Shown: positions 1 to 10,711 of the stretch, one piece after another
Position numbering within the stretch: position 1 is the first letter of the stretch
Layout: the number at the start of each line of letters is the position of its first letter
Source: Guillardia theta CCMP2712
Lineage: Eukaryota; Cryptophyceae; Pyrenomonadales; Geminigeraceae
NCBI RefSeq assembly: GCF_000315625.1
Contig: NW_005434649.1
Span: 611,304 to 675,303, forward strand
DNA: 64,000 bases
Reading direction: 5' to 3'
Position numbers and translations under genes: made by a program
Notes under the pieces: generated by a model
Seen by the model: the letters and a program-made list of their open reading frames with translations, nothing else
The model's database searches: none
What the model was told of the DNA's origin: nothing

Positions 1-187
1 CGTCATCATCTTTGTCCTGTTCGTCGTAGGTTTCTCTGAGGCGAGCTTGATATGCGGAGGACGGAACATGCACAGGCATGATGCACAGGGCGCAAAAGAC
101 GGGGAGGGAGCAGGGAGCCAGCGAGAGGAAGAAGGAAGAGGAACGAGGACGGAGACGACAGGCAAAGTAGATCGAGGCCGTAAGGTC

Positions 188-474
188 GGCATGAGAGGGT
201 CAGTTTACTCAAGCATATTCTACAAGTTGGCATGAGAGGGTCAGTTTACTCAAGCATATTCTACAAGTTGGCATGAGAGGGTCAGTTTACTCAAGCATAT
301 TCTACAAGTCGGCATGAGAGGGTCAGTTTACTCAAGCATATTCTACAAGTTGGCATGAGAGGGTCAGTTTACTCAAGCATATTCTACAAGTCGGCATGAG
401 AGGGTCAGTTTACTCAAGCATATTCTACAAGTCGGCATGAGAGGGTCAGTTTACTCAAGCATATTCTACAAGGG
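188..474. repeat. 41-bp tandem repeat, about 7 copies
   Basis: Seven near-identical units begin at about 188, 229, 270, 311, 352, 393 and 434, giving a period of 41 bp. Each carries the core GGCATGAGAGGGTCAG followed by TTTACTCAAGCATATTCTAC. Units differ mainly at one position (AAGTTGG versus AAGTCGG). Because 41 is not a multiple of 3, the array cannot encode a protein repeat. It is a minisatellite downstream of the aminotransferase gene. I see no supportable gene in bases 1-187. Confidence 0.93.
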
Positions 475-563
475 AAATGCAAGTCTAGCACAAGAGAAAA
501 AACTGGACATGCTGGAAAATTTTCAAGCTGATCTTGTGGGACAGCATGCGATCTCGGCATGCT

Positions 564-2012
564 CTAAACCGCTCTGCTTCTTCGCTCGTCACCGAGGAAG
601 GCCTCCTTCCACGCGTCGATGAGATACTCTGTCGTCTCCTCATCCCTCACTGCGATTCGCACGTAGGTGGGGAGCTTGTAGCCTGGCTTTCCCCATCGCA
701 CAGGAGTGCCATGCTGGAGAGACCAAGTCAGAGGAGAGCACAAGTCACTTCCTCTCTTCACGAGGGCAGACCTGCTTCGCGACTTCCACAGCCTTGGCAG
801 CAACAAGCTCATCCCCGGTGTCGATCCAGACCCATGAAAGGAAGGGCTCGCCTGACGCACCACGTTACTCACAGGGATCACCGCTCGTCCGCCTACCGAT
901 GCACTGCCATGAAGGGAAGTACTTATTCAGCTCCTTCACCACATTCTTGCGCCACAAGGCGGTGTTCCTCCAGGTGGTCCTGGAGGAAACGTTAGGCCCA
1001 ACAAGGCAAGGCAGGGCGGGTGCTCACTCGAGGTATTCCTGGTCCTTGACAGCAGCAGAGAGAAACGCTAGGGCAACGCAGTTGACAGACCAAGGAACTT
1101 GCTTCGCTTTGATCATTTCCATGTGCCCCGCTGTTGGAGCAATCACGCTCCCCAGGCGCACCCCCGTGCATGCCCAGATCTTAGTCCAGCTGTGCATGAC
1201 GAACACCTCGACGCCCTTCTCGATGCTCATCGCCTGCCTCCACTTGCCTTGGCTGACGAGACTATCTTCCCTCCAGTGTGGCCCCACCCATGGCTGCATG
1301 CTCTCGTCCACGATGACAACCGAACCAGCCTTGCAGTTGTTCTCGATGTAAGCCTTGAGCTCTTCGACCTTCATGTAGTCTCCCGTTGGATTCGTTGGGT
1401 TCACCATGCACAGAAGGTTCGCAGAGTTGTCATTGGCCGCAACACGATAAAATCCAGCCGCCTGAGCAAACGTCCATCAGGCAACCCACCAACGAGGAGG
1501 GCTGGCCGTTTCCGGATCCTCACCTCTGACGATCGCTTGTACTCCTCGTACTGAGCCATGGTCGGGCCAGGACGCCATGCTCCAACAACAGCACAAGAGC
1601 GGACGACGAGGTCGATCAGCTCCGACGCCCCGTTGCCCAGCTGCAAACAATTCTTGTACAGGTCGGCTTCCTCGCCCCATAGAAACTCGGCAAGGTGTGA
1701 GAGGTGGGGCTCGAAGTTGGCGGGGGGATAATGGTCGATGCTTTCAACCTGCGAACGAGACGTCAGCTTGATTGATCTTCAGCTTCACTACACTTACAGC
1801 TGCCTTGGCTGCTGCCAGAGCCTTTTCTGGCGGTCCCATACCATTGGTAGTGACGGAAAAATCTTCAATGAAATTCTTGCATTGCCTCCACTCCTTGAGT
1901 CGAAACAGTCAGATACTCAAGCAGCAGCACCGCGACTTACTTGTCCTCCATGTGGTGTAGTCACACCATCATCAGCTACTTGTGTCTCCACAACCATTCC
2001 AACAGCAGACAT
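564..2012 (-). CDS. Class I/II PLP-dependent aminotransferase (HisC/CobD-like), 7 exons
   Basis: The protein belongs to the fold-type I aminotransferase family that includes histidinol-phosphate aminotransferase and threonine-phosphate decarboxylase; these move amino groups or decarboxylate using pyridoxal phosphate. Exons on the minus strand are 2012-1941, 1893-1798, 1748-1524, 1461-1028, 979-897, 851-772 and 713-564. All junctions are GT-AG and in phase, giving 379 aa. Visible motifs are LGNGASELID (cofactor phosphate region), MVNPTNPTGDY, VIVDESMQPW (the Asp that contacts the PLP ring nitrogen) and SWTKIWACTGVRLG, whose Lys is the expected Schiff-base residue and whose Arg binds the substrate carboxylate. 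The start ATG follows a stretch with no usable upstream exon. No targeting peptide is evident. The exact substrate cannot be read from the sequence. The sum of exons matches the usual family size of 350-400 aa. Confidence 0.9.
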
Positions 2013-3534
2013 CTACAGGTCCAGGGTAAGTTCAACTTTGTCCTGCCTCCATCAGGCATGCCAGTGTGAGAGAGTCTCTGATAGGGACAAGATGGAGCTG
2101 GATCAAATCATCTTATACCACTGGAATTCTAAGCCATCCTCCCTCGAGGACAATAAAATGAACTGAAGTCACTGAATGGAGACTATTCAAAAATCCTTCT
2201 AAATCCTCAAGGCTTGCAGGCATATTCATGGCAACTACATGAGCTCTCAAACGATATTACTCTTGATAGCACTGTCTCTCGTTGTGGGAAGTATCGAAAT
2301 CTGGCTGAGATCCTGCCTGCCTCTCCTCTTCTTCTTCCAGCTGCTCCGCATCCCTCCATTCGCTGTCCGCATTCTCCGATCTCCAATCCACCACCCCCAC
2401 CTCCATGTGATTTTGTATTCCTACCCCCACCCCACCCCGACCCCACCCCGACCCAGAAAAGGTTGTACTCTACGGGATTTCAAGTTTTGTGCTGACGCAG
2501 AGGACCCTCCATAATGCAGTCAAGGATAGGGGTGTGGGTAGATTGGTCCTCCACCCACCCTGAAAATGAACTTTAGACCGAATGGAACAAAAAATTAAAT
2601 AAATTCTTGATATTTCAAATTAGAGTACATACTTTCAAGAAGTCATCCGATTTTTGTGGACAAAATCTGAGATACCCCACTGGCGAGAACACACACTTCA
2701 CAACCTATGGTTATAAGAAATGACCCTTACCTACTCAAATTACGATCGAGAAGGGGGTGATAACAGGGGAAAAATTATATCTTATAGATATTATGTATAA
2801 TTGCAAGACCACCCCACCATGGGAACCACCCAGAAGTCCGTCTTCACCACCCACCCCCCGTTAGAACTCATGACCGCTGCAGTCATCAGACTGAACCACC
2901 GGTAGTTGGACCTCCCCCACCCGCACGAGCCTGTTGCACTCCCCATCCCCGTGCGGCCTAAAACCAATTGTTGATTGATTAAACTATTTTAGTTGGGACC
3001 CAATTTTCGGAGATTAAATCTAGTTTTAGAAAAATTGCTACTAATTACAGTACCATGTAATACATTTATTACTCTAAAATATCAAAGGGATTCGTTTTCA
3101 TGCCAATGATTCCACCTGGTCCCAATGGTCCACCACCCCCACCCCCCCCCGTGGTTCTTCCATGTGCAAATGACGACCCTGGTCCCCCCCTGGATGAGCT
3201 GTTAACCCAGTACCCCTACCCCATCTCTTCATTTTAACCCCTTGATTCCCCTCATTTTACCCCTTGCTTTCACTTTACCCCACCACCCCATCATTAGAGG
3301 TCGCACCCAGACCTGGAATACCCTTGCGGATACTTTCACGGATACTTTCGCGGATACTTTCGCGGATACTTTCACAGATACTTTCGCGGATACTTTCACG
3401 GATACTTTGGGGGATGCTTGTTGGGGCGCAATGGTGGATCGGGCGATAGGGTGATAGGAGGGGGAGGAGCAGGTGAGGTTGCTAGCGAAGGAAGAGAAGC
3501 AGGAGGATGGAGGGGGAGGATAGAGGAGTAGCAG
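2013..3534. other. Intergenic region with no supported gene
   Basis: This AT-richer stretch separates the divergently transcribed aminotransferase and JmjC genes. It holds CCACCCC-rich patches near 2400-2450, 2810-2860 and 3130-3190, and a 12-bp repeat at 3325-3412. The short open frames near 2214-2514 read through C-rich simple sequence and lack splice-consistent partners. Promoters for both neighbours presumably lie here, but I see no clear core element. Confidence 0.55.
3325..3412. repeat. 12-bp tandem repeat GGATACTTTC(A/G)C
   Basis: About seven consecutive copies of GGATACTTTCACG / GGATACTTTCGCG alternate here, just upstream of the JmjC gene. The period of 12 gives an open repetitive frame (FADTFTDT), but nothing else marks it as coding. 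Confidence 0.85.
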
Positions 3535-4710
3535 ATGAAGGAAGGAGATAGGTCAAAGTGTTTGAGAGATAGAAATTCTTCCTCGTCCCATTCCTCCATC
3601 ACCTCACAGGGTCCGATAGAGCTTGCCATGTCCAAGGCCGTGCTGGAACTGAACTCGCTGGAGCGTCTCGAGGAGATGGTCAGTCGCTCCCAGCCGTTTG
3701 TCGTGAGATCCGAGAAGACGCTCATGGCATGGCCTGCATGTCGGAAGTGGGTGGGGGGTGATGGTACCTTGTACCTCACTGAACGATGTGGTGAGGTGGT
3801 AGTGGACGTAGCTGTGTCAGACGATCTTAAGTTCTCGGGAGACGTTCGACATGCTCAGACCGTCTCGATCCCTTTCAAATCCTTCTTGGAGCATGAGGGC
3901 GACCCCAACGTCTACCTAGCGCAATGCCCGCTGTCTTCCTCCAGCGCAGACGCTCCTTCCGGGCTGGCGGCGTTGCTGGGTGACATCAAGGTTCCCGCGA
4001 GCCTCGGAGGAGAGTGCGGTCGACTATGCTCCATCAACCTCTGGATGAATCGTTCAAGGCCCGTGCGGTCGACCCTCCACTACGATGCACACAACAATCT
4101 GCTGTGCTGCCTGAGCGGGACCAAGGAGGTCACGCTTCTTCCTCCCGATCATCAGCTCTGCATGGGGACCCTGCACTCCGTGTACGTGACAGGCTGCAAC
4201 CACTCGACGGTATTGCTGGACGACGAGACGTGGCAGGAGATGATAGCAGAGGGGAACTACATGAAGGCGAGGATCGGAGCAGGGGACTGCCTGTTCCTCC
4301 CTGAGGGATGGATGCATCAGGTGGGGGTTGCGCTTCCATTCGAGGGGATGAGGATGTGACTCAGGTTGACTCCTCGGAGTGGACAACTGCTGTGAACATG
4401 TGGTGGCCAGGCAAGGTGAGGAGGAGGAGGAGGAGGAGGAGGAGGAGGAGGAGGAGGAGGAGGAGGAGGAGGAGGAGGAGGAGGAGGAGGAGGAGGCNNN
4501 NNNNNNNNNNNNNNNNNNNNNNNNNNNNNNNNNNNNNNNNNNNNNNNNNNNNNNNNNNNNNNNNNNNNNNNNNNNNNNNNNNNNNNNNNNNNNNNNNAAC
4601 CAGTTCGCCAGGAGGAGGAGGAGGAGGAGGAGGAGGAGGAAAACAAGGAAGACAAGAAGTTTCAAAACGTTTTTCACCTCGCGGGTCTTGAGGAACTTAT
4701 CGGAGGGTGA
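3535..4710 (+). CDS. JmjC / cupin-8 domain Fe(II)/2-oxoglutarate oxygenase
   Basis: The product is related to small JmjC hydroxylases (the JMJD7/FIH group), which hydroxylate protein side chains using Fe(II) and 2-oxoglutarate. Exon 1 (to 4320) carries the N-terminal beta region (SQPFVVRSEKTLMAWPACRKW) and the first metal-binding motif HYDAHNNLLCCLSGTKEVTL, an HxD site. The distal His lies in LPEGWMHQ. A 44-nt GT-AG intron (4321-4364) then joins exon 2 (4365-4415), giving MHQVDSSEWTTAVNMWWPGK, the expected family strand. The next intron holds a GGA array and an N gap. A short last exon, about 4657-4710 (FQNVFHLAGLEELIGG, stop), is plausible but unproven. A second in-frame Met at 3628 (MSKAVLEL) may be the true start. 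The protein would be about 300 aa. Confidence 0.82.
4418..4640. repeat. (GGA)n array interrupted by a 100-N assembly gap
   Basis: GGA triplets run from about 4418 to 4496 and resume after the gap from about 4611 to 4640. The gap (4498-4597) is exactly 100 N, the usual placeholder for unknown length, so the true array is probably longer. It lies in an intron of the JmjC gene. Confidence 0.9.
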
Positions 4711-4828
4711 AGTCTGACTTCTCCTACTCTTAGCAGCTGAAAAAATTCCTGAAACCCAAAATTTCAACAGCCTCCCTCCCCATCCCCTCAACTGAATCTT
4801 CAAATCCCCCACCACCACAAGCAGCCGC

Positions 4829-7180
4829 TCATCGACCGACATGACCATCACCAGTCCCTTTCCCCCTCTCTCCCCTCCTCCTTCCCCTCCTCCTTCCCCT
4901 CCTCCTTCCCCTCCTCCTTCCCCTCCTCCTTCCCCTCCTCTTCGTCAACTTGCCTGGTGTGGATGGGTACGCGTCTCTGGTCTGCAGCAGCTCTCGTTCA
5001 GGCAGGCTGCTCGAACTCTGGACCATCTTCTCCTCCCCCATCACATCCCCGCTGTTGTTGAGCAGATAGGAGATCAGGCCTGACAAGCAATGAGAAAAGC
5101 TCTCTTCCTCCAACTTTCTCCTTTTTCTTCCCTTCTCCATTCCTCTTCGTCTTTCTGCTTCTCCTCCTTCTCCTCCTTCTCCTCCTCAATACTGATCCTT
5201 ACCCAGAATCTTGTTATCGTTGGATGCTCTCTTCTCCCTTCACTTCAGGTCAGCGAATCGCAACGAAGAGCAGGAGAACAAGAGAGCAAGGCATTCGCGC
5301 ATGTGCCGCTCAACTCACACATCGCTCCTTGCGCTCTCGGTGAACTCAAGAGCTTGGATGAGTGCGTTCCTGCTTCTCACTCAAACGAGTTGCAATTTGA
5401 CAAGTAATCCCTCAATGATCTAGTGCCCTCCTTCTTTTCCGTCCACTGCTCCTTCTCCCCCGCCCCCCTCTCTTTCTCTTCTTCATTCTTGTTCAACAGA
5501 TCTTCCCTCATCCTCCTCCCTCACCTCAATTTCTCTACTTCCTTTCGGAGACCTCCAGCCTGTTGAGATCTGAGTCGATCGAAAGAAAGGAGAGGACGCT
5601 ACCTCTGCTGCCTGCGTTGTTGCCTCATCGAGCTTCTGTCTAGCCACTGAATGGGTCCGCTGATGCAATGAAGAAGGTGAGGAAGAGCTGAGAGATGTGA
5701 AATGGAGATGAAAAGGAAAGAGAGCATGACCATACGAAGGAGGAGGAGGAAGAGGGGGGGGGGCGAAGCAACATATCGGCACTTAGCTAGTCCTCACCTT
5801 GAGCTGCTCATAGTTTTCTTCGACGGCCCTCAAACTCTTTTGCAGCTGTCAAACTTATCAGAAAAATGGAGAGAGGAACGTGGGCAGGAGCAGAACACTA
5901 TGATAGAGTAGACAGCAGGTAGGTTAAAGGAGGTAAGGGATCGAGTAAGGGAGATAAAATGACCTCCTCAAAACGAACATCAGCCTGTTGTTTCTCAGAA
6001 CGTAGCTCTTGGATAGTCTTGGAGGACTACGAAGACATTTCAGATGAGAATTGAGGAGAGAAAGTGGGAAGGATTGCTTCTGTGAAAGAAAGAAATATGA
6101 CCATGCAGATGCTGGATCCAATAGAAGATGATAGAAGGAGTGGAGAGGAAGAAGAAGTGAATGCCAGAGGGAGCTAAAGGATTACCTCTTTTTCCTTCTC
6201 ATTCGCTTCCTTCTGCATTTTCTGGCTTATCGCGTAAGAGATAAAAGCTCGCATTTATGTTCTACTTCATTTGTCTCTTCGAGCTCTCTGCAGAAATCTT
6301 CCAGTTCTTGACATCGAGCAATCAACTTCTGCAGAAACAAGTTGGACAAGGAAACAACAAGACCAAGCTGAGTCAACAAAGGGTAGAATCTGCAGAACCT
6401 GGTTGTTATTTTGCAGACGAACAAGGTACTCGTTGAGTCGCTGTTTCTCAGACTGAAAGGACATAAATATTACGATACCATCAATGATTGTCAGAGTCAG
6501 ACAAGATCCCTTCAGTGAGATCTAGAAACAAGCATTGTCGACTACTCGCCTGCTCGTTAGAATCCGACGCAGACAATTTCTGTTCCCAAGTCTGAAGATT
6601 GTGACATGTTACATGGAGATGGGGATAGGCAATGAGACGAACCTTGAGCAGAACAATCTCTTCCTGCTGCCTCTTGATAGTCTCTTCCTTCTCCCGCACG
6701 CTTCCTTTTGTCTGAGCAATGAAGAATTAATAGATGAGCCGAAGACTCTGAGGAAGAGCGAGGATGAGGGAGCTTTAAATACGAGTTGTATAGGATGAAA
6801 AGAAAGAACATGATTAAGGAGCTTGATATTTCCGACCTCGTTCAAATCTGCAGAAAGAGAAGACGCCGTCTGTGTCATTTCTTCCATCTGCAAACGATGG
6901 TGAGGAGAACGAAATTGCTACATGGGAGGAGTAGAGGGCAAGAGTAAGATCGGTTGAGATGAAAGCAGGCGATCACAGATGACAGCAGGCGATCATAGAA
7001 TGTGAAGGGAAAGGAAAGTAAGTTCAAAGAAGTCTTAGTAACAAGCAAGGATTGATGAAGGGGAAGGAGAACACTTGAAGTTGCGGACCTTTTGGTAAGC
7101 CTCCTCAAGGGCGTCCCTTAGCGTCGAGATTTCATCCTGCAACGACCGATCAAGAATTTGAACAAAATCAAGATCAAATA

Positions 7181-7213
<33 letters not shown>

Positions 7214-7232
7214 AAGCAACAGCAACAGCAAA

Positions 7233-7267
<35 letters not shown>

Positions 7268-7292
7268 AAGCAACAGCAACAGCAACAGCAAA

Positions 7293-7327
<35 letters not shown>

Positions 7328-9037
7328 AAGCAACAGCAACAGCAAAAGCAACAGCAAAAGCAACAGCAACAGAGAGTACCTTCTGCGACTCAAAGGCTCC
7401 GCTGATTGAGATATAGCTCCTCTCATACTCTTCAAGTTTCACCAGACGCTCCCTTGCATGATCCAACCTGTAAAGATTTTGTCAGGTTAACCTCATCAGA
7501 GGTAGCTGTCTCAACTTCAGCATCAGCAAAAACATTCACAGAATTACTCTCATCAATTTCCCACGTTACATTATTATCAGTTTGATTCGTATCAGAACAT
7601 GTTCAACACCCTCATTTCCCTCTTGCAGTATCATAATTTCCTCAAAATCGTCTTTTCCATCTTCTTTCCTTGCTCTTTTTAAGCTTTCGGAAATCACATG
7701 GCAAAACATGCAGACATGACAAAAAAGGTCCCAAAAAGGTCCAAAACATCGTACTTGTGAGTAAGAAGTGATACTTCTGACTGCAACTCGAAGCAATGTT
7801 TTTCCTTTGACCTCAGCTCCAGCTGATGTCAACATGTCAGTATGAAACTTTCAGTGCCTCACATTGCTGTCCCTTCACCTGTAGAGATTGGTCGACACTA
7901 TCACGAGAGCTGATCTTGTTGTGCAGTTGGTCGATCTCATTTTTCAGCCGCTGACATTCTTGCTGGTAGATTTCTTCTTTCAACTTGCTTTCTTGCGCCT
8001 GCGGGCAGTCAGTCAACGAGCAACGTTATGCAAAGTTGCACCTTCAGTTTTGTGCTCTCGAGCTCATTCCGTGCCTTAAGGACTCATTCTTAGTACCAAA
8101 GCTTGAATGTCAAAATGAGATGAATCAATCACCAACTGCAGCTCTCGATTTGATTCTGAAATCCTCGAGTCTGATCTCTCTGAAAGCTCTTGTTCCCTTC
8201 CCTTCGCCAACTTAAGCTCTTCTTTAACCTTCAGCAAGGAAAGCTGTCAGTGCTATCTCAAAAATTGCAACTTGATACCTGCAGAGCCGTCTGCTCCAGC
8301 ACTTTCTTTGTTTCTTGCATCAGCAGACACTCCTTCTGAGATTGTATCAATTGTTCGTGCATGCGAGCAAGCTGAGATTCAATCGACTCCACATTTTGCT
8401 GGTTCATGTTCCTTTCGGACTCAATCTGATTGATGAGCTTGACGTTCAGCTCTTTCAACTCCTCGATCGTTTCTTTTGTCATCTCTTCACTCTCGGTCAG
8501 CTTCTCCAGCGCTTCATCTCTCTCACTTTCCGCTCTCTCTTTCGCACTGTTTGCAGCGGCCAACGAGGCAGCAAGAGCTTGACAATTCTGTGAGTCGGCC
8601 TCTGCTTTTGCAGCAATCTTTTGCAGCAGCTCGTTCACTTCTTCTCGTGCATCAAAATGAAGCTTCGAGACATGCTTGTGAAGCTGTTCACTCTCTTGCA
8701 GCTGAGCGTGCAAAGCATCGTTCTCCTCTGTCAGGTGTGTTATGCGGTCAAGGCAGTCAGACAATCTTTCTCGAAGAACTTCTTCCACCCTTGACGATGA
8801 AGCAGTCTTCCTCCCTCCTGAGTTTCCAGGTGAGTCCAGTTCCTTCCCTGCATTGCTCGACATGGACATTCTTCTCGTCCCGTGACTAGGTGAATCCTTC
8901 AAAGAAGACTTTGACGTGTTGAATTCCCCAGAATGCAGCTGAGACAAGAGCTTTGGTGTGTGCGCCTGATCCCCTCTATCTGATGATTTCTTCTGGCGAA
9001 CCCTTGTGGAGGTTGGCGTCAGCCTCCGGGAAGACAT
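4829..9037 (-). CDS. Long multi-exon coiled-coil protein
   Basis: The first exon (9037 to about 8281) opens MSSRRLTPTSTRVRQKKSS, a basic Ser/Thr-rich head, then becomes continuous heptad sequence (EVLRERLSDCLDRITHLTEE, then EERDEALEKL-type helices). Further in-phase exons on the minus strand continue the coiled coil: VKEELKLAKGREQELSER (about 8130-8225), ESKLKEEIYQQECQRLKNEI (about 7900-8000), HARERLVKLEEYERSYISI (about 7382-7460), DEISTLRDALEEAYQK (about 7091-7140), VREKEETIKRQQEEIVLLK (about 6650-6700) and CQELEDFCRELEETNEVEHK (about 6260-6340). The tail SGLISYLLNNSGDVM lies near 5040-5090. The last frame runs into a 12-bp repeat encoding RRGR units and stops at 4829. This suggests a cytoskeletal, centrosomal or vesicle-tether role, but no named domain is recognised. 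Exons between 5100 and 6200 are only partly resolved, and the 5' end could extend upstream. Confidence 0.68.
4862..4940. repeat. 12-bp tandem repeat CTCCTTCCCCTC
   Basis: At least six copies of a 12-bp C/T unit occur. On the minus strand the unit is in frame with the end of the coiled-coil gene and would encode RRGR repeats. It could equally be 3' untranslated or intronic DNA. Confidence 0.85.
7181..7372. repeat. CAACAG/CAAAAG hexanucleotide array in an intron
   Basis: About 30 units of CAACAG, interspersed with CAAAAG, occupy most of an intron of the coiled-coil gene. The flanking splice sites on the minus strand are AAG|GTACTC and TTGCAG|GATGAG, and they join the exons in phase. Apparent long open frames across it (poly-Leu, VAVAFA or SNSNSK repeats) are by-products of the hexamer. 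Confidence 0.93.
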
Positions 9038-9852
9038 GTACCTTTTTCACAACTTGAACTTTTATTTGCTTGTCCTTCGATTGCTCTCGTCGACGAGGGA
9101 TTGTTATCTCCTGCTTGATTGCTTGTTTTGTCACTGTTCCGCGCTCTCGATTTCTGTACCCTTTTTCTTTCTCTTCCTCTCCCTCTCCTCCTTTCCTCAA
9201 GTTCTTCCTCTTGTCTCACGCATGAGATCCTCCTTTTACTTCAAACGGTCTCTGCACTACCCACCCTTTCATGCTGGATCCCCCAGCCTCCCAGCCACCC
9301 ACAGGGAAAGTGGTACTTATTATTACATGACTGTCCGATGGTCTCCTCTACCACCCCTACCCCAGCATCTATGGACCCCCGGAAAAAAAAGTCAAGACAG
9401 ACAAAAACATCACTTTTATCCAGTGATTGCGTGAGCTCTTGTTGAGAGATTACCTGAACTCTGTGGCAAAACATGCCGGGGAGAGGAGAGTGCAGGAGAA
9501 GAGGAAGAAGAGCAGAGGTGAGGAGAACAGGAGGGGAGCAAGACAAAGAGCGAGACATCAGGGTAGGAATTGAGACATGAATTTGAAAAGCAAAGACATG
9601 TAGAATTTCAGAGTATTAGAGTCAAGAGATGGTCAAGTCTGATGGAACAAACAATGAAGCACAGTGAAAGATAACGGAGAATCCAGACAAGGAGAAAAAG
9701 GAGCAAACTTAGACGGAGGAGCAGGTGTGTCGAATGAAAGAATCTAAACAAGAGTAATGTCAACTCAAAGTTTATAATAAAGTCTAGTCAAATTTCAAGA
9801 CTATCGCTTCAAGGAGGTCTCCGTTTGCGATCTTTGAAAGCGTGCTGACTTT
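9038..9852. other. Region between two minus-strand genes, no clear gene
   Basis: This contains possible 5' exon fragments of the coiled-coil gene. An example is a minus-strand frame with QVISQQELTQSLDKS near 9425-9470. Nothing is firm enough to call. The remainder is purine-rich on the plus strand. Confidence 0.5.
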
Positions 9853-10711
9853 TCAGCACTTCTCCACCTTTGCTGGCGGCTGGTCAGACGAATTGTCGAC
9901 CTCCTCGCATTTTCTCTTTTTCGGAGAGTTGTTCTTGTTTGGAGTGGCTTGTCCTGACTTCTGCATTTCCTGTTAAGAAAAAGTTGAGTTTCAAGAAGTT
10001 TTCTGATTAAGAAGATATACTTCTGCTTTGAAGCCTTCTTCCTTTTCCTTATCCTCTTCAGCACCTTGTTCTTGGATCTCCGAGATCGCCTCAACCTGAG
10101 GGGGGAGGGGATCAGAATTCTCTTTTGCGGTAAATCTCACTTGAATCATTTTTTACCTTTTCGGTTGCGTTGGAGTCCTCAATCGTTGAATTCTGAAGGA
10201 ATGTATTCAGTTGAACATCAAGATTTAACCAATTTGACAGATCATCAATGATGGAGATAGATGTACCTCAGAGGTCTTCTCTTGAGTTGGTGACTGATTG
10301 TTGTCAACTGATTTCTCAACACATACTTCCTCCGACTTCTCCGTATCCTTCTTTTCTTCATCATTCATCTTGTCATTAACTTCTTCGGTTTTATCGTTGT
10401 TATTGAGCTGGAAAGGTTGTGAGGACTCCCAAATAAAATCTCTCTAACAAAAAGAGAACAAGACCTCATTAGACGTATCATTCTTGGCATCCGGCGCGTT
10501 AGAGTTGTCGGGTTGATCGGCTTGAGGCTTATCATCTCCTTTGAGCTCGGGGGTATTGTCTTCCTTGACTTCGGGAGCGACCTCTCCTTCATTCACTTGC
10601 TGGAGAAAGAATCTATCATAAGCCGGCATTACAGAGAGTGCAGTTCACCTTCTCCACCTCATTGTCAGAGATTTGAGGAGCGATGTCAGTCTGATTCGTC
10701 TGCGTGGCCAT
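9853..10711 (-). CDS. Small acidic, disordered protein with a nuclear-localisation-like tail, 6 exons
   Basis: The minus-strand ATG at 10711 opens MATQTNQTDIAPQISDNEVEK. Six in-phase exons separated by short GT-AG introns follow and end with NNSPKKRKCEEVDNSSDQ and the stop at 9853. The product is about 188 aa, dominated by Glu, Asp, Lys, Asn and Thr with almost no hydrophobic residues, so it is probably disordered. The PKKRK cluster near residue 165 resembles a monopartite nuclear localisation signal. No family is recognised. The composition is like histone-chaperone tails or small acidic nuclear proteins, but that is inference. The consistency of splice phase across five introns is the main evidence that it is real. 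Confidence 0.78.

Noticed and set aside
188-474. CRISPR array
   Set aside because: Repeats are directly adjacent with no spacers, and the DNA is eukaryotic.
2214-2514. Hydrophobic plus-strand frames near 2.2-2.5 kb
   Set aside because: They run through CACCCC simple sequence, have no partner exons and fit no family.
7118-7435. Long open frames with poly-Leu or VAVAFA repeats
   Set aside because: They are readings of the CAACAG hexamer inside an intron with good splice sites on both sides.
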